From NCBI RefSeq assembly GCF_001514305.1, contig NZ_KQ949087.1:62625-126624 (forward strand): DNA of 64,000 nucleotides. Reading direction: 5' to 3'. Source of the DNA: Streptomyces dysideae. GTDB lineage: Bacteria; Actinomycetota; Actinomycetes; Streptomycetales; Streptomycetaceae. The notes beneath the pieces were generated by a model that was not told the origin of the DNA, did not search any database, and saw nothing but the letters and a program-made list of their open reading frames with translations. Shown piece by piece: positions 8,832-17,475 of this stretch; the stretch's first letter is position 1; each line of letters opens with the position of its first letter. The position numbers were made by a program, and so were the translations under genes.

Positions 8832-11800
8832 CCCTGGCCCAGCTGCACTACACATCAGCGCCGCCCGGCCCCGACGGCTCCGGGTTCCGGTTCACCGCGG
8901 TCAGCGCGGGGGTGCCGCAGGGGCTGCTGCGGGAGGCCGAGCAGCTCATCGGCTACGAGCCGCCGCGGGACTACCCGGCACGGCCGGACGCGGAGCAGCT
9001 CAAGTCGTTCCCGAAGGCGTTCAGCTTCAGCGAACTGGCGGACGGCGGACGGCTGTTGAGCCGTTCCGTCTACACGGGGGCGGACTACAGCGGCCGTTGG
9101 GGCAACTTCCACGCACACGCCCTGCATCTGCCGCCCGGCGTACGGCTGCCGGACGGGGCGCTGCCCATCACGGCGTGGGAGTCGCCGCGCTGGTGCGACG
9201 CCACTCCCCCGGGCGGCCGGCCCGACCCCATCGAGCACTTCGAACCCTCCGGGCTGCTCCGCAAGGACAGCCTGGTCTCCTTCGCCGTGTCCCGCGCCGA
9301 CCGGCTCGCCGCGTTCTTCGCCGACCTGCGGGCCCTCGCCGCGGACCCGGATGCCGGGCAGATCGTGCTCGTCGAGCAGGACAGCGCCGACGTGGCCCAG
9401 TGGATCGCCCTCGCCTGCACGGTGCTGCCGCGCGAACAGGCCCACCGGCTGACGTTCACGACGTACACACGCCGGCCGCAGCAGGCCCGCCAGCAGATCA
9501 TCGGCGCCCTCCCGTCGTCGGAGTCGGTCGCCCACGACCACCGCTACCGGGTGCACGACTGCACCGGCCGCGCGTCTGCCGGGCCGGTCACGGACGCGTG
9601 GGCCGACGTGTGCGCACGCATCTGGCGCGCGGGCCGCCCCGACCTGTTCCGGGACGCGTCCGGGGACGCCGGGGAGCTGGCCGTGTCCGCGCTGGTCGCC
9701 GGGGTCGAGCTGGGTGCGGAGGGGCGTACGGCGGGGGCGCGGTGGGCGACGGAACGGGTGGGGGCGCTGCCGGACGCGACGGTGGCGGGGCTGGTGGAAG
9801 CGTTGTGTGCGGGTGGCGGTGTGGGCGTCGGTGGCGTACGGCCGGCAGTGGGGCGTTCGGAGGAGCGGGACGCCGATGCCGTGCGGCGACGTCCTGACAC
9901 CCCGGGCGACTCCGAACAGGAGGCGCTGGCCGCGCTGTTCGAGCGGCTGGAAGGGCGGCTGCCGACCGCTGTGACCGCGCCCCTCGCCGCGCGCGTGCTG
10001 GCCTCGGCCGTGCTCGGCCGGGGGCCCGTGCCCGCGCTGCGCGCCGGGTCGCTGACGCCACGGGCACAGGCCGAGCTGGCCCGGGACCTGGCGCCCGCGC
10101 TGCGCTCGGGCATCGCCGACGAACGGGATCCGGCCGTCGGCCGCCCGCTCGCGCTGCTGCGGATCGCCGACCTCCTCGATATCGACTGCCAGGACCTCCT
10201 CCCGGAACTGGCGGGCCGCCTCGCCCGGTCCCTGGTCGCCGAGCCGACACCCGACGCGGCGGACCACAGGCCCGCGGGCGCCGTGGCCCATCCCGCGGGG
10301 TACGGGGCGGGTGGCTCTACGGGCAGGGACGCGACGGGCGGCGGGGGCCGGGCTTCGGGGGGCGCCGCGGGGGATGCGTGGGGCCGTGCCCCGGCCGACT
10401 CTCAGGGGTACACCGCGGCGGGGAGCGCGGGCCGCGCCCCGGCCGACCCCGCCGGCGGCGCGGGTTACGCCCCGGCCGCCGCCTCCGGCCGCACCCCCGG
10501 GGCCCCTCCGGGGTACGCCCCCGAGCACACTTGGGGCCGTACACCGGCCAACTCACCGGGATCCAGCCCGGCCGGCACCTCGGGCCACACCTCCGCCGAC
10601 CCCGCCGGCCACACACCGGGGGAAGCATGGGGCCGCACCTCCGCCAACCCACCGGGTTCCAGCACGGCCGACACCTCGGGCCACACGCCGCCCGGCAGCG
10701 CGGGTCATCTCCCGGCCGACCCCTCGACCCCTCGGGGACACGCCCCCGGGGACACCTGGGGCCGAACCCCGGCCAGCCCACCCGGTCGCCCCACGGCCGA
10801 CACCACAGGCCATCCCCCCGCCGACTACTCGTCGGGGGCTGCTTGGGGCCGTACCCCAGCAAACCCGCCGGGCTCCAACGCAGCCGGCACCTCGGGCCGC
10901 ACCCCCACCGGCAACACACGGTCCGGCAGCGCGGGTCATCTCCCGGCCGACCCCTCGACCCCTCGGGGACACGCCCCCGGGGACACCTGGGGCCGAACCC
11001 CGGCCAACTCACCGGGTTCCAACACACCCACCACCCACTCCGGCTCCACACCGGGGGACGCCTGGGGCCGAACCTCAGCCAATCCATCGGGTTCCAACAC
11101 ACTAGGCGCGACAGGCCGCGTCCCCGCCACCCACTCCGGCAGCGCGGGCTACAACACCCAGGCCGACCCCTCGGGACGTACCTCGGCGAACGCCTGGGGG
11201 GCTCCCCCTGCCGGCGGCCGCGCCTCGGCCCAGGCAGGCCCCGCCCTCCTCGACGCCGTGCACGATCACCCCGCCCTGCGCATCGCACTCTTCGCCGCGC
11301 TCAACGCGCTCGCCGCCGCCGATCCGCCGGTCGTCGCGCGGATGCTGGCGGGGTCGGGGCTCCCTGTTGAGCTGCAGCCCGGGAATCCGCATCTGCGGAT
11401 GTGTGTGCTGGCGGGTGCGGTCGGCGGGGGTGGTGTGCGGCTGGGGCGGTTTCATGACGTCCTGCGGACCGCTGGGAGTTCGCCGCACGCCGATCCGGAC
11501 GTGCTGCGCACCGCGCTCCGGCTCGTGTGGGCCGGGGAGCTTCCGACCGGGGAGGAGGCGAGCCGACTGCTGAACGAGCTCGGCTCCGACATCCATCGCG
11601 CGGCCGGCACCCGGGACCTGCTCGTCGAGGCCGCTCTCGCCGCGCCCCCGGACGACCGGGACGTGCCCGCTCTCGCCGTCGAGCTGCTCACCGCGTTCCC
11701 GACGGAGCTGCGCCCGGGACAGCGCGCCGCGCTGCTCCTGCTGGAGTTCGCGGGGCTGCTGGGCACGGACGGTGAGGGCGAGGGCTGGGTCCCCAGGGTG

Positions 11801-12328
11801 CTGCAACTGCGGGACGGCGCCGCCGAGCCCGTACCGGAGACCGTGACCGAGCGGGTGTTCGGCGCGCTCGCGTGGCGGCTCGTGAAAGGGCCGACGCCCG
11901 AGAGTGAGCTGTATGCCATGGCCCGGTCGGCCGAGCCGGGGCTGCTCGCGGCGTATGAGCGGGCGGGGCGTTCGGACCGGGTGGGCGACCGGCTGCGGAC
12001 GGTGCCGGCGTACGTCGCCTTCTGCTTCAGTGCCTGGAGCACCTACCCGGGGACCCACCCGGCCTGGGACGAGACCCGTAACGCCCTGCTCGGCAAGGTG
12101 CTGCGGCCGATCGTGAAGGCGTTGCCCGCCGAGGACGTCACCGCCGTGGAGGCGGCACTCGGGCGGGCGGGACGCGGCAAGCTCGACGCGTTCCGGGCCT
12201 GGAACCGGCCCGGCGCGCTCGGGCGGCTCGCGGGACGGTTCTCCGGGCGGGGACGGCGAGGTGAACCGCCCTCGCCGCCCTCCCTACGGCACGGCGACAT
12301 CGAACCACCCGGGAGAGGCGGCCGATGA
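8828..12328 (+). CDS. Large GTPase-associated protein (GAP1-like) with repetitive linker
   Basis: A 1166-aa protein starting at GTG 8828, which overlaps the GTPase stop by four bases; the frame is open further upstream but there runs through the two preceding genes. Residues 1 to about 490 match what I know of the GAP1 N-terminal and middle regions (start LAQLHYTSAPPGPDGSGF; later LTFTTYTRRPQQAR). Residues about 500-795 are a low-complexity Gly/Pro/Thr/Ser linker with repeated WGRTPANPPGS-like units. Residues about 800-1140 are a helical C-terminal domain. It probably binds the neighbouring GTPase as adaptor or regulator. The linker is strikingly unlike the flanking domains. It ends in an ATGA overlap with a tiny ORF. 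Confidence 0.82.
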   Translation: MTLAQLHYTSAPPGPDGSGFRFTAVSAGVPQGLLREAEQLIGYEPPRDYPARPDAEQLKSFPKAFSFSELADGGRLLSRSVYTGADYSGRWGNFHAHALHLPPGVRLPDGALPITAWESPRWCDATPPGGRPDPIEHFEPSGLLRKDSLVSFAVSRADRLAAFFADLRALAADPDAGQIVLVEQDSADVAQWIALACTVLPREQAHRLTFTTYTRRPQQARQQIIGALPSSESVAHDHRYRVHDCTGRASAGPVTDAWADVCARIWRAGRPDLFRDASGDAGELAVSALVAGVELGAEGRTAGARWATERVGALPDATVAGLVEALCAGGGVGVGGVRPAVGRSEERDADAVRRRPDTPGDSEQEALAALFERLEGRLPTAVTAPLAARVLASAVLGRGPVPALRAGSLTPRAQAELARDLAPALRSGIADERDPAVGRPLALLRIADLLDIDCQDLLPELAGRLARSLVAEPTPDAADHRPAGAVAHPAGYGAGGSTGRDATGGGGRASGGAAGDAWGRAPADSQGYTAAGSAGRAPADPAGGAGYAPAAASGRTPGAPPGYAPEHTWGRTPANSPGSSPAGTSGHTSADPAGHTPGEAWGRTSANPPGSSTADTSGHTPPGSAGHLPADPSTPRGHAPGDTWGRTPASPPGRPTADTTGHPPADYSSGAAWGRTPANPPGSNAAGTSGRTPTGNTRSGSAGHLPADPSTPRGHAPGDTWGRTPANSPGSNTPTTHSGSTPGDAWGRTSANPSGSNTLGATGRVPATHSGSAGYNTQADPSGRTSANAWGAPPAGGRASAQAGPALLDAVHDHPALRIALFAALNALAAADPPVVARMLAGSGLPVELQPGNPHLRMCVLAGAVGGGGVRLGRFHDVLRTAGSSPHADPDVLRTALRLVWAGELPTGEEASRLLNELGSDIHRAAGTRDLLVEAALAAPPDDRDVPALAVELLTAFPTELRPGQRAALLLLEFAGLLGTDGEGEGWVPRVLQLRDGAAEPVPETVTERVFGALAWRLVKGPTPESELYAMARSAEPGLLAAYERAGRSDRVGDRLRTVPAYVAFCFSAWSTYPGTHPAWDETRNALLGKVLRPIVKALPAEDVTAVEAALGRAGRGKLDAFRAWNRPGALGRLAGRFSGRGRRGEPPSPPSLRHGDIEPPGRGGR
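10378..11215 (+). repeat. In-frame repeat tract inside the GAP1-like gene
   Basis: The tract encodes seven WGR and one WGA copies of a degenerate unit like TWGRTPANPPGSN separated by 20-40 residues. Bases 10692-10775 and 10923-11006 are identical over 84 bases, an offset of 231 bases (77 codons), so at least one duplication is recent and in frame. The reading frame is kept throughout, and the peptide is disordered in composition. Length variation between strains is likely. Confidence 0.85.
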
Positions 12329-12390
12329 GTTCCCCGCTCCTGCTCCTCACCCTGTCCGGCACCGCACCGGCTGAAGGAGGCCTCGGATGA
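12325..12390 (+). CDS. Possible 21-residue ORF coupled to both neighbours
   Basis: ATG 12325 overlaps the stop of the GAP1-like gene (ATGA 12325-12328), and its own TGA at 12388-12390 overlaps the next start (ATGA 12387-12390). The product would be MSSPLLLLTLSGTAPAEGGLG, mildly hydrophobic at its start. Two exact four-base overlaps suggest a translational bridge that carries ribosomes across the 58-base spacer. The next gene, however, also has its own site GAAGGAGG at 12373-12380. It may have no function as a peptide. Confidence 0.4.
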   Translation: MSSPLLLLTLSGTAPAEGGLG

Positions 12391-13994
12391 GCCTCTACTC
12401 TCCCGTCGGCTTCCTGCTCTCCTGGACCGCGTCCGTCGCCGTTCTGCTGTGCCTGGGCCGGGTGTTCTGGCAGTTCCTCGGCATCGGTGTGGGCGCCGTG
12501 TGGCGGGGGCTCGGGCCGTGGCAGACCGGGCGGCCGGACCGACGGGTGCCGGTCGTCGGGGCCGACGAGCCCGCTCGACTCGGCTACTGGTGGCGGCAGA
12601 TGTGGGTGGACGCCGCGTCCGCCGCGGGCTACGGCATGCGCGTCATCTGGACGGCGCTGACCGACCCGTGGCTGGAGCGGTACGCGAAGAACCTGTTCCG
12701 CGGCCTGCCCGCGCAGGGCGGGCGCGAGTTCGTGGTGGGCAAGAGGATCCTGCGGGCCGTGTTCCTGGCGCCCGGCACCGCCCTGGGCGCCCTGCTCGGC
12801 GCCGCGCTCGCCACCGTCCTCCTCAGCACCGTACTGGCCGTGTTCGCGCTGCTGCTCGCCCTGGTGTGGCTGGGCTGTACGGCGGCCGTCCCCGTGCTGC
12901 GAGGCGTGGAGCGCGGGTGGATGCTGGCCCGGGGTGTGCGGGTCAAGTGCCCCTATCCCGGCTGCTATCGGCCCGTACCGCTGCCCATGTACCGCTGCCC
13001 GAACTGCAGGGCGGAGCACCGCTCGCTGCACCCCGGACGGTACGGCGTGCTGTGGCACGCGTGTGCGTGCGGGCACCGGCTGCCGACGACCCGGCTCGCG
13101 GGCCGCACGAAGCTGACGGCGCTGTGCCCGCACTGCGAGCAGTATCTGCCCCCGTCGGTCGGCTCCACCCGGGTCGTGCACGCGCCGCTGATCGGCGGCA
13201 CCTCGTCCGGCAAGACGATGCTGATGGCGGCCATGGTGGAGGGGCTGCACGCGTGTGCGCGGCGCGGTGAGCTGGCGGTCGAGTACGCGTCGGCCGAGGA
13301 CCGACGTACGGCCAACGACCTCAACCAGGACCTGAAGAGCACCGGTTGGGCGCGCGCGACGACGAGCACCCAGCCGCGCGCCATGATGCTGACGGTGACG
13401 TGCGGGCGGCGGCGCAGGCTGCTGTACTTGTACGACCCGATGGGCGAGACGGTGAGCGACGCCGAACGGGTGCGGGCCCAGCAGTACCTGGCGCACACGC
13501 ACGGCGTGATCCTGGTCGCCGACGTGCTGGCGGACGCGAAGGTGCGTGGCCGGCTCGGCCCGGACGACGCCCGCCGGGCCCAGGACGCGCGTCCCTCGTC
13601 GCAGGGGCCGTGGGACACCTACCAGCGGCTGACCGGCGAGCTCGCGGCACTGACCGGACGGCGCTCCCGGCTGTCGGTGGCGACGGTCGTCACCAAGCGG
13701 GACGTCCTGGACCAGCTGGTGTCGCTGCCGGTGCCCGGCGCGCGGATCGACAGCTGGCTGGAGGAGATCGGTCTGGGCGGCCTGGTACGGGCGCTCGGGC
13801 ACGACTTCCGGGCGGCCCGCTACTGGGCCGTCAGCGCCCACGCGGCCACCGGGACCGGCCCGTTGGAGAGCGAACAGCGGCGGGCCGCCGAGCCGGCGCT
13901 GTGGCTGCTCGCGGCCTCCGGGCTGAAGACCGGTGCGTCGGCCGGGCCGGGTGGCGGCACCGGCGAGCACGAGAGGAGGTACACCCCGGCATGA
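12387..13994 (+). CDS. Membrane-anchored zinc-ribbon GTPase (double-GTPase system)
   Basis: A 535-aa protein with a strong ribosome site (GAAGGAGG at 12373-12380). A first membrane helix lies at about residues 7-30 and a hydrophobic pair at about 128-170. Zinc ribbons follow (CPYPGC, CPNC, CACG, CPHC between about 188 and 252). The P-loop domain has Walker A GGTSSGKT near residue 269, a DPMGE motif in the Walker B region near 350, and TKRD near 436. It is therefore a second GTPase, held at the membrane and distinct in sequence from the soluble one upstream. It most likely senses or acts at the membrane together with the GAP1-like protein. It overlaps the next small gene by four bases. Confidence 0.83.
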   Translation: MSLYSPVGFLLSWTASVAVLLCLGRVFWQFLGIGVGAVWRGLGPWQTGRPDRRVPVVGADEPARLGYWWRQMWVDAASAAGYGMRVIWTALTDPWLERYAKNLFRGLPAQGGREFVVGKRILRAVFLAPGTALGALLGAALATVLLSTVLAVFALLLALVWLGCTAAVPVLRGVERGWMLARGVRVKCPYPGCYRPVPLPMYRCPNCRAEHRSLHPGRYGVLWHACACGHRLPTTRLAGRTKLTALCPHCEQYLPPSVGSTRVVHAPLIGGTSSGKTMLMAAMVEGLHACARRGELAVEYASAEDRRTANDLNQDLKSTGWARATTSTQPRAMMLTVTCGRRRRLLYLYDPMGETVSDAERVRAQQYLAHTHGVILVADVLADAKVRGRLGPDDARRAQDARPSSQGPWDTYQRLTGELAALTGRRSRLSVATVVTKRDVLDQLVSLPVPGARIDSWLEEIGLGGLVRALGHDFRAARYWAVSAHAATGTGPLESEQRRAAEPALWLLAASGLKTGASAGPGGGTGEHERRYTPA

Positions 13995-14113
13995 CCCAGG
14001 TGACCCCACCGATCGCACGCGGACGGCGGATGGCGGCGGGCCTGTTCGTCACCGCGCTGGTGCTGACACCGGCCGCGCTGGCCCTGCTGGTGCGCTGGCT
14101 GCTGCTGCCCTGA
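13991..14113 (+). CDS. 40-residue single-pass membrane peptide
   Basis: ATG 13991 overlaps the upstream stop by four bases and has a good ribosome site, GAGAGGAGG at 13971-13979. The product begins MTQVTPPIARGRRMAAG and continues as one hydrophobic helix of about 22 residues ending in LLLP. The charged N-terminus followed by a helix predicts a cytoplasmic N-terminus. Its place directly after the membrane GTPase suggests a small regulatory or assembly subunit. It matches no family I recognise. Confidence 0.6.
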   Translation: MTQVTPPIARGRRMAAGLFVTALVLTPAALALLVRWLLLP

Positions 14114-14160
14114 CCGACGACCACAGAAGACCTCGACCCGACTCCCGGAAAGGACACGGA

Positions 14161-14847
14161 GTGAGCGACATTCCCGGCGGGCCCATGGCGAACCGGCCGG
14201 TCCACTTCATCTGGCTGCTCGACTGCTCGTACTCGATGCAGGGCGAGAAGATCGCCAAGCTCAACTACGCGATCAGAGAGGCCGTTCCGGAGATGCGTGC
14301 GGTGGCGCACGACAATCCGGCGGCCCAGCTGCTGCTGCGGACCATCACCTTCTCCACCACGGCCCAGTGGCACCACCAGATCCCCGTCCCGGTCGACGAC
14401 TTCACCTGGCAGGACGTCGAGGTGGACGGCATGACCAACCTGGGCGAGGCCCTCACTCTGGTCTCGCGTGAGCTGCAGAGCCCGCCGATGCCGGAGCGCG
14501 CGCTGAAGCCGGTGCTGGCGCTGGTGTCGGACGGCGGGCCCACGGACGACTGGAAAGCGGGCCTGAAGGCGATCGACGCGACGCCGTGGGGCCGCAAGGC
14601 GGTACGGGTCGCCATCGCGATCGGCCATGACGCGGACCGCGGGGTGCTCCAGGAGTTCCTCGGCAACCCCGAGATGCAGCCGCTGGACGCCAACAGCCCC
14701 AAGCAGCTGGCGGCGGCGATCCGCTGGGCGTCGACGGCGGCGGTGAAGGCGGCCTCGCAGCCGGTGGCGGGGGCGGCCGACACCCTGACGAAGCAGCCGT
14801 ACGCGCCGCCCGTCCTCGACGACGACGATGACGACGACGTGTGGTGA
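14161..14847 (+). CDS. vWA-domain protein, TerY-like
   Basis: A 228-aa von Willebrand factor A domain protein. GTG 14161 follows GGAAAGGA; an ATG at 14185 is an alternative. The metal-ion-dependent adhesion site is complete: DCSYS near residue 24, the Thr of GMTNLGEAL near residue 92, and Asp in SDGGPTD near residue 122. The start and core resemble TerY. The protein ends with seven Asp residues then VW. In known gene neighbourhoods TerY-type vWA, a PP2C phosphatase and a Ser/Thr kinase form a triad, and exactly those two genes follow here. It probably binds phosphorylated or metal-linked partners in the cytosol. It overlaps the phosphatase gene by 4 or 7 bases. Confidence 0.87.
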   Translation: MSDIPGGPMANRPVHFIWLLDCSYSMQGEKIAKLNYAIREAVPEMRAVAHDNPAAQLLLRTITFSTTAQWHHQIPVPVDDFTWQDVEVDGMTNLGEALTLVSRELQSPPMPERALKPVLALVSDGGPTDDWKAGLKAIDATPWGRKAVRVAIAIGHDADRGVLQEFLGNPEMQPLDANSPKQLAAAIRWASTAAVKAASQPVAGAADTLTKQPYAPPVLDDDDDDDVW

Positions 14848-15752
14848 CGCTCGGGGTGCGGCGTTGGGACACGCTGGCCGACAGCGTCCAGGGCGTCGGC
14901 AAGCGGCGCAACCAGGACTGGTACGCCTGTGAGGGCGCCGGCTCCGGCGACGATCCGCTGGTGCTGGCGGTGGCGGACGGGCACGGCTCGGCCGCCCACG
15001 CGCGCAGCGAGCTGGGGGCGCGGTTCGCCGTGGACCGGTTCCTCGGGCGGGCGGCGGAGTTCGGCCGGGCGGCCCGCGACTGCCATGAACCGGGGCGGCT
15101 GGCCCGGCTGATGACGTATGCCCGGGACGACTTCCCGCGCGCGCTGGTGCACGACTGGCGGGAGGCGGCCCTGGGCCACTGGTCCCGGCACCGCCCGGTC
15201 GCCGACGACGGGGCGCCGGAGCCCGGAGCGGACCAGAAGCTGGTGCTGTACGGCACGACGCTGATCGGCGCCGTGCTGATGCCGTGGCTGTTCGTGGCCT
15301 GGCAGATCGGCGACGGCGACCTGGCGGTCGTCGAGCACGACGGCACCCTGCGCCGGCCGCTCGCGCCCGCCGAGGAGGACCTGGGCGACGAGACGGAGTC
15401 GCTGTGCGGGCCGCAGGCCTGGCGGGCGGTGCGGATGCACTGGGCGCCGGTGTTCGACCAGGCACGCACCCCGCGTCTCGTGGTGCTGTCGACGGACGGG
15501 CTGTCGAAGAGCTTCGCGTCGGCCGACGGCTACCGGGAGTTCGTCGACGGGCTCGACAACCGGCTGGCGACGGAGGGCAGTTCGGGAGTGCGGGCCGTGC
15601 TGCCCGAGTGGCTGCGGCAGGCCTCGCGGTACTCCGGGGACGACACGACGCTGGCGGCCGCGCTGCGGCACGCGCCCGCGGACGGCGCACGGGACGACCC
15701 GCCGGGCACGGCGGAGGAGCCCTTGGCAACGGAACAGAAGACGGAGACGTAG
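14841..15752 (+). CDS. PP2C-family protein phosphatase of the TerY triad
   Basis: A 303-aa Mg/Mn-dependent Ser/Thr phosphatase. Start GTG 14841 overlaps the vWA gene by seven bases; GTG 14844, giving a GTGA overlap, is equally plausible. Family motifs are present: RNQDWYA near residue 22, VADGHGSAA near residue 45, GDGDLAVVE near residue 155, STDGLSKS near residue 217, and SGDDTT near residue 267, which supply the metal-binding Asp residues. It lacks sensor or membrane domains. It should reverse phosphorylation by the kinase encoded four bases downstream. Confidence 0.9.
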   Translation: MVTLGVRRWDTLADSVQGVGKRRNQDWYACEGAGSGDDPLVLAVADGHGSAAHARSELGARFAVDRFLGRAAEFGRAARDCHEPGRLARLMTYARDDFPRALVHDWREAALGHWSRHRPVADDGAPEPGADQKLVLYGTTLIGAVLMPWLFVAWQIGDGDLAVVEHDGTLRRPLAPAEEDLGDETESLCGPQAWRAVRMHWAPVFDQARTPRLVVLSTDGLSKSFASADGYREFVDGLDNRLATEGSSGVRAVLPEWLRQASRYSGDDTTLAAALRHAPADGARDDPPGTAEEPLATEQKTET

Positions 15753-15755
15753 CGG

Positions 15756-17093
15756 ATGAGCGGCATGCTCGACAGCGGGACGCGGCTGGCCGCGGAGCAC
15801 GGCGACGAGGTCGAGATCCTCGGCATGCTGGGCGCCGGTGGCCAGGGCGAGGTGTACCGGGTCCGGACGCCGGGCGGGGAGATGGCCCTCAAGTGGTACT
15901 ACCCGACGTGTGCGACGCCGGACCAGGAGGCGATCGTCCGGGAGCTGGTGTACCGGGACTTCGACGACGACCGGTTCCTGTGGCCGGAGGCGTATGTGCC
16001 GGCGCACCGCGGTTCGTTCGGGTATCTGATGGGGCTCAGGCCGGACCGGTTCAAGGGGCTGCCCGCGCTGTTCCGGCGCCAACTGCGCACCAGTACACGG
16101 GCGTTGCTGACGGCGTGCCTGTACACGGTGGAGGCGTACCAGGCGCTGCACTCGCGCGGTATCGCTTACCGGGACATCTCCTGGGGGAACATCTTCTTCG
16201 ACCCGGACACCGGTGACGTGCTGGTCTGCGACAACGACAACGCGGTGGTGGAGGGGGACGCCAGCGGTATCTCGGGGACGATGGAGTTCATGGCCCCGGA
16301 GCTGGTGCGCGGCGATCCGGGCGCCCGCCCGGGCACCCAGTCCGATCTGCACTCGCTGGCCGTACTGCTGTTCATGCTGCTGATGAACCATCATCCGCTC
16401 AAGGGGAAGCGGGAGTTGGGCATCCACTGTCTGGACGAGGCGGCGGAACGCAAGCTGTACGGGAAGAGCCCGCTGTTCGTCTTCGATCCGCAGGACGACT
16501 CCAACGCGCCCGACCCGATGGAGCACGCCACCGTGCTGGCGACGTGGGACGCGGCGGCCGGAAAGCTGCAGGAGCTGTTCCGGCACAGTTTCACCGTCGG
16601 GCTGCACGAACCGGCGCGGCGGGTGCGCGAGTCGGAGTGGCGGGACGCGCTGCGGGCGGTGCTCGACTCGGTGGTGGAGTGCGCGTCCTGCGGGCGGCAG
16701 AACATGACCGAGCCGGGCGAGAACCCGCCGCCGCGCGCCTGCTGGGGGTGCGGGGCGGGGCTGGTGCTGCCGCCGCGGCTGACGGTGACGACGCCGCCGC
16801 CGCGCGCGGAGCACCATATCCGGCTGCGCCGGGCGGCCCGGGTGCAGGCGCACCATCTGCTGCCGGAGCCGACGCGGCACGACTGCTCGGACGTGAGCCT
16901 GGTCGCCGAGCTGGTCGAACACCCCGCCAAGCCGGGCCGGTTCGGCATCGCGAACCGCTCCAAGGACACCTGGACGGGCACCCGCTCCGACGGCACCCCG
17001 CAGCAGATCGGCCCCGGTCAGACGGTGCCGCTGCGGTCGGGCCTGGAGCTGGACCTCGGGGGCGGGGTGCGGGCGGTGGTACGGGCCAAGTGA
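15756..17093 (+). CDS. Ser/Thr protein kinase with zinc ribbon, TerY triad
   Basis: A 445-aa soluble kinase. Glycine loop LGAGGQGEVY is near residue 28, the ATP-binding Lys in ALKWYY near 48, and catalytic loop YRDISWGN near 138, with Tyr replacing the usual His of HRD. The metal loop is DND in place of DFG near 158, and there is a PEL motif. All catalytic Asp/Lys residues are kept, so activity is expected. A zinc ribbon (CASCG...CWGCG, about 308-332) and a C-terminal beta domain follow, as in triad kinases of this type. No membrane anchor or PASTA repeats are seen. It is the last gene of the operon; a strong hairpin follows four bases later. Confidence 0.9.
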   Translation: MSGMLDSGTRLAAEHGDEVEILGMLGAGGQGEVYRVRTPGGEMALKWYYPTCATPDQEAIVRELVYRDFDDDRFLWPEAYVPAHRGSFGYLMGLRPDRFKGLPALFRRQLRTSTRALLTACLYTVEAYQALHSRGIAYRDISWGNIFFDPDTGDVLVCDNDNAVVEGDASGISGTMEFMAPELVRGDPGARPGTQSDLHSLAVLLFMLLMNHHPLKGKRELGIHCLDEAAERKLYGKSPLFVFDPQDDSNAPDPMEHATVLATWDAAAGKLQELFRHSFTVGLHEPARRVRESEWRDALRAVLDSVVECASCGRQNMTEPGENPPPRACWGCGAGLVLPPRLTVTTPPPRAEHHIRLRRAARVQAHHLLPEPTRHDCSDVSLVAELVEHPAKPGRFGIANRSKDTWTGTRSDGTPQQIGPGQTVPLRSGLELDLGGGVRAVVRAK

Positions 17094-17096
17094 CCG

Positions 17097-17130
17097 CGGA
17101 GGGCGCCCCTGCGGGTGGGGGCGCCCTCCG
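17097..17130. terminator. Bidirectional terminator between convergent operons
   Basis: A perfect 13-bp stem (17097-17109 with 17118-17130) and an 8-base loop sit between the kinase stop (17093) and the stop of the opposing gene (17131). There is no long T run, as is common in Streptomyces. It can serve both strands. Confidence 0.8.
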
Positions 17131-17451
17131 TCACAGGCCGAGCATGCGGGTGATCTCCTGCGCCAGGGCGAGGCTGCCGCTGCCCGCCGCGACACCGATG
17201 CCGATGGTCTCCAGGGCGGAGCGGATACGGCCCCGGTTGGGGCTCTGCCCGTCCTGGCTGGCCTGGATCAGCTCGCCCCGGATGATCTCCGCCTGCGGGA
17301 CGAGCGACGGGCGCTCCATGCTCGTCCGCTCGACGAGCTGGTCGGCGAGGCGCAGCAGGGTCCCCAGGTCAAAACCGTGGTTGACCTCGATGTGGCCGTT
17401 GTCGCCGATGTTGCTGGGACCGTTGACGTTGCCGATGTTGTACATGCTCAT
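17131..17451 (-). CDS. Small protein with N-terminal amyloid-like Asn/Gly motif
   Basis: A 106-aa protein; ATG 17451 has AGGAG seven bases upstream. Residues 4-17 read YNIGNVNGPSNIGD, followed by NGHIEVNH. The rest is helical and ends in a hydrophobic segment (IGIGVAAGSGSLALAQEI). Almost the same motif ends the protein encoded 24 bases upstream on this strand. The Asn-hydrophobic-Gly pattern recalls RHIM-like bacterial amyloid signalling sequences, which occur at the end of a sensor and the start of an effector. The small size and hydrophobic tail would suit a membrane-acting effector, but that is inference. It is convergent with the kinase operon. Confidence 0.7.
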   Translation of the reverse strand: MSMYNIGNVNGPSNIGDNGHIEVNHGFDLGTLLRLADQLVERTSMERPSLVPQAEIIRGELIQASQDGQSPNRGRIRSALETIGIGVAAGSGSLALAQEITRMLGL

Positions 17452-17475
17452 GTGCTGACTCCTGTTCCGGGCCGG

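Noticed and set aside
10378..11215. CRISPR-like array from the regularly spaced repeats
   Set aside because: The repeats are in-frame protein-coding, degenerate and without unique spacers of constant length.
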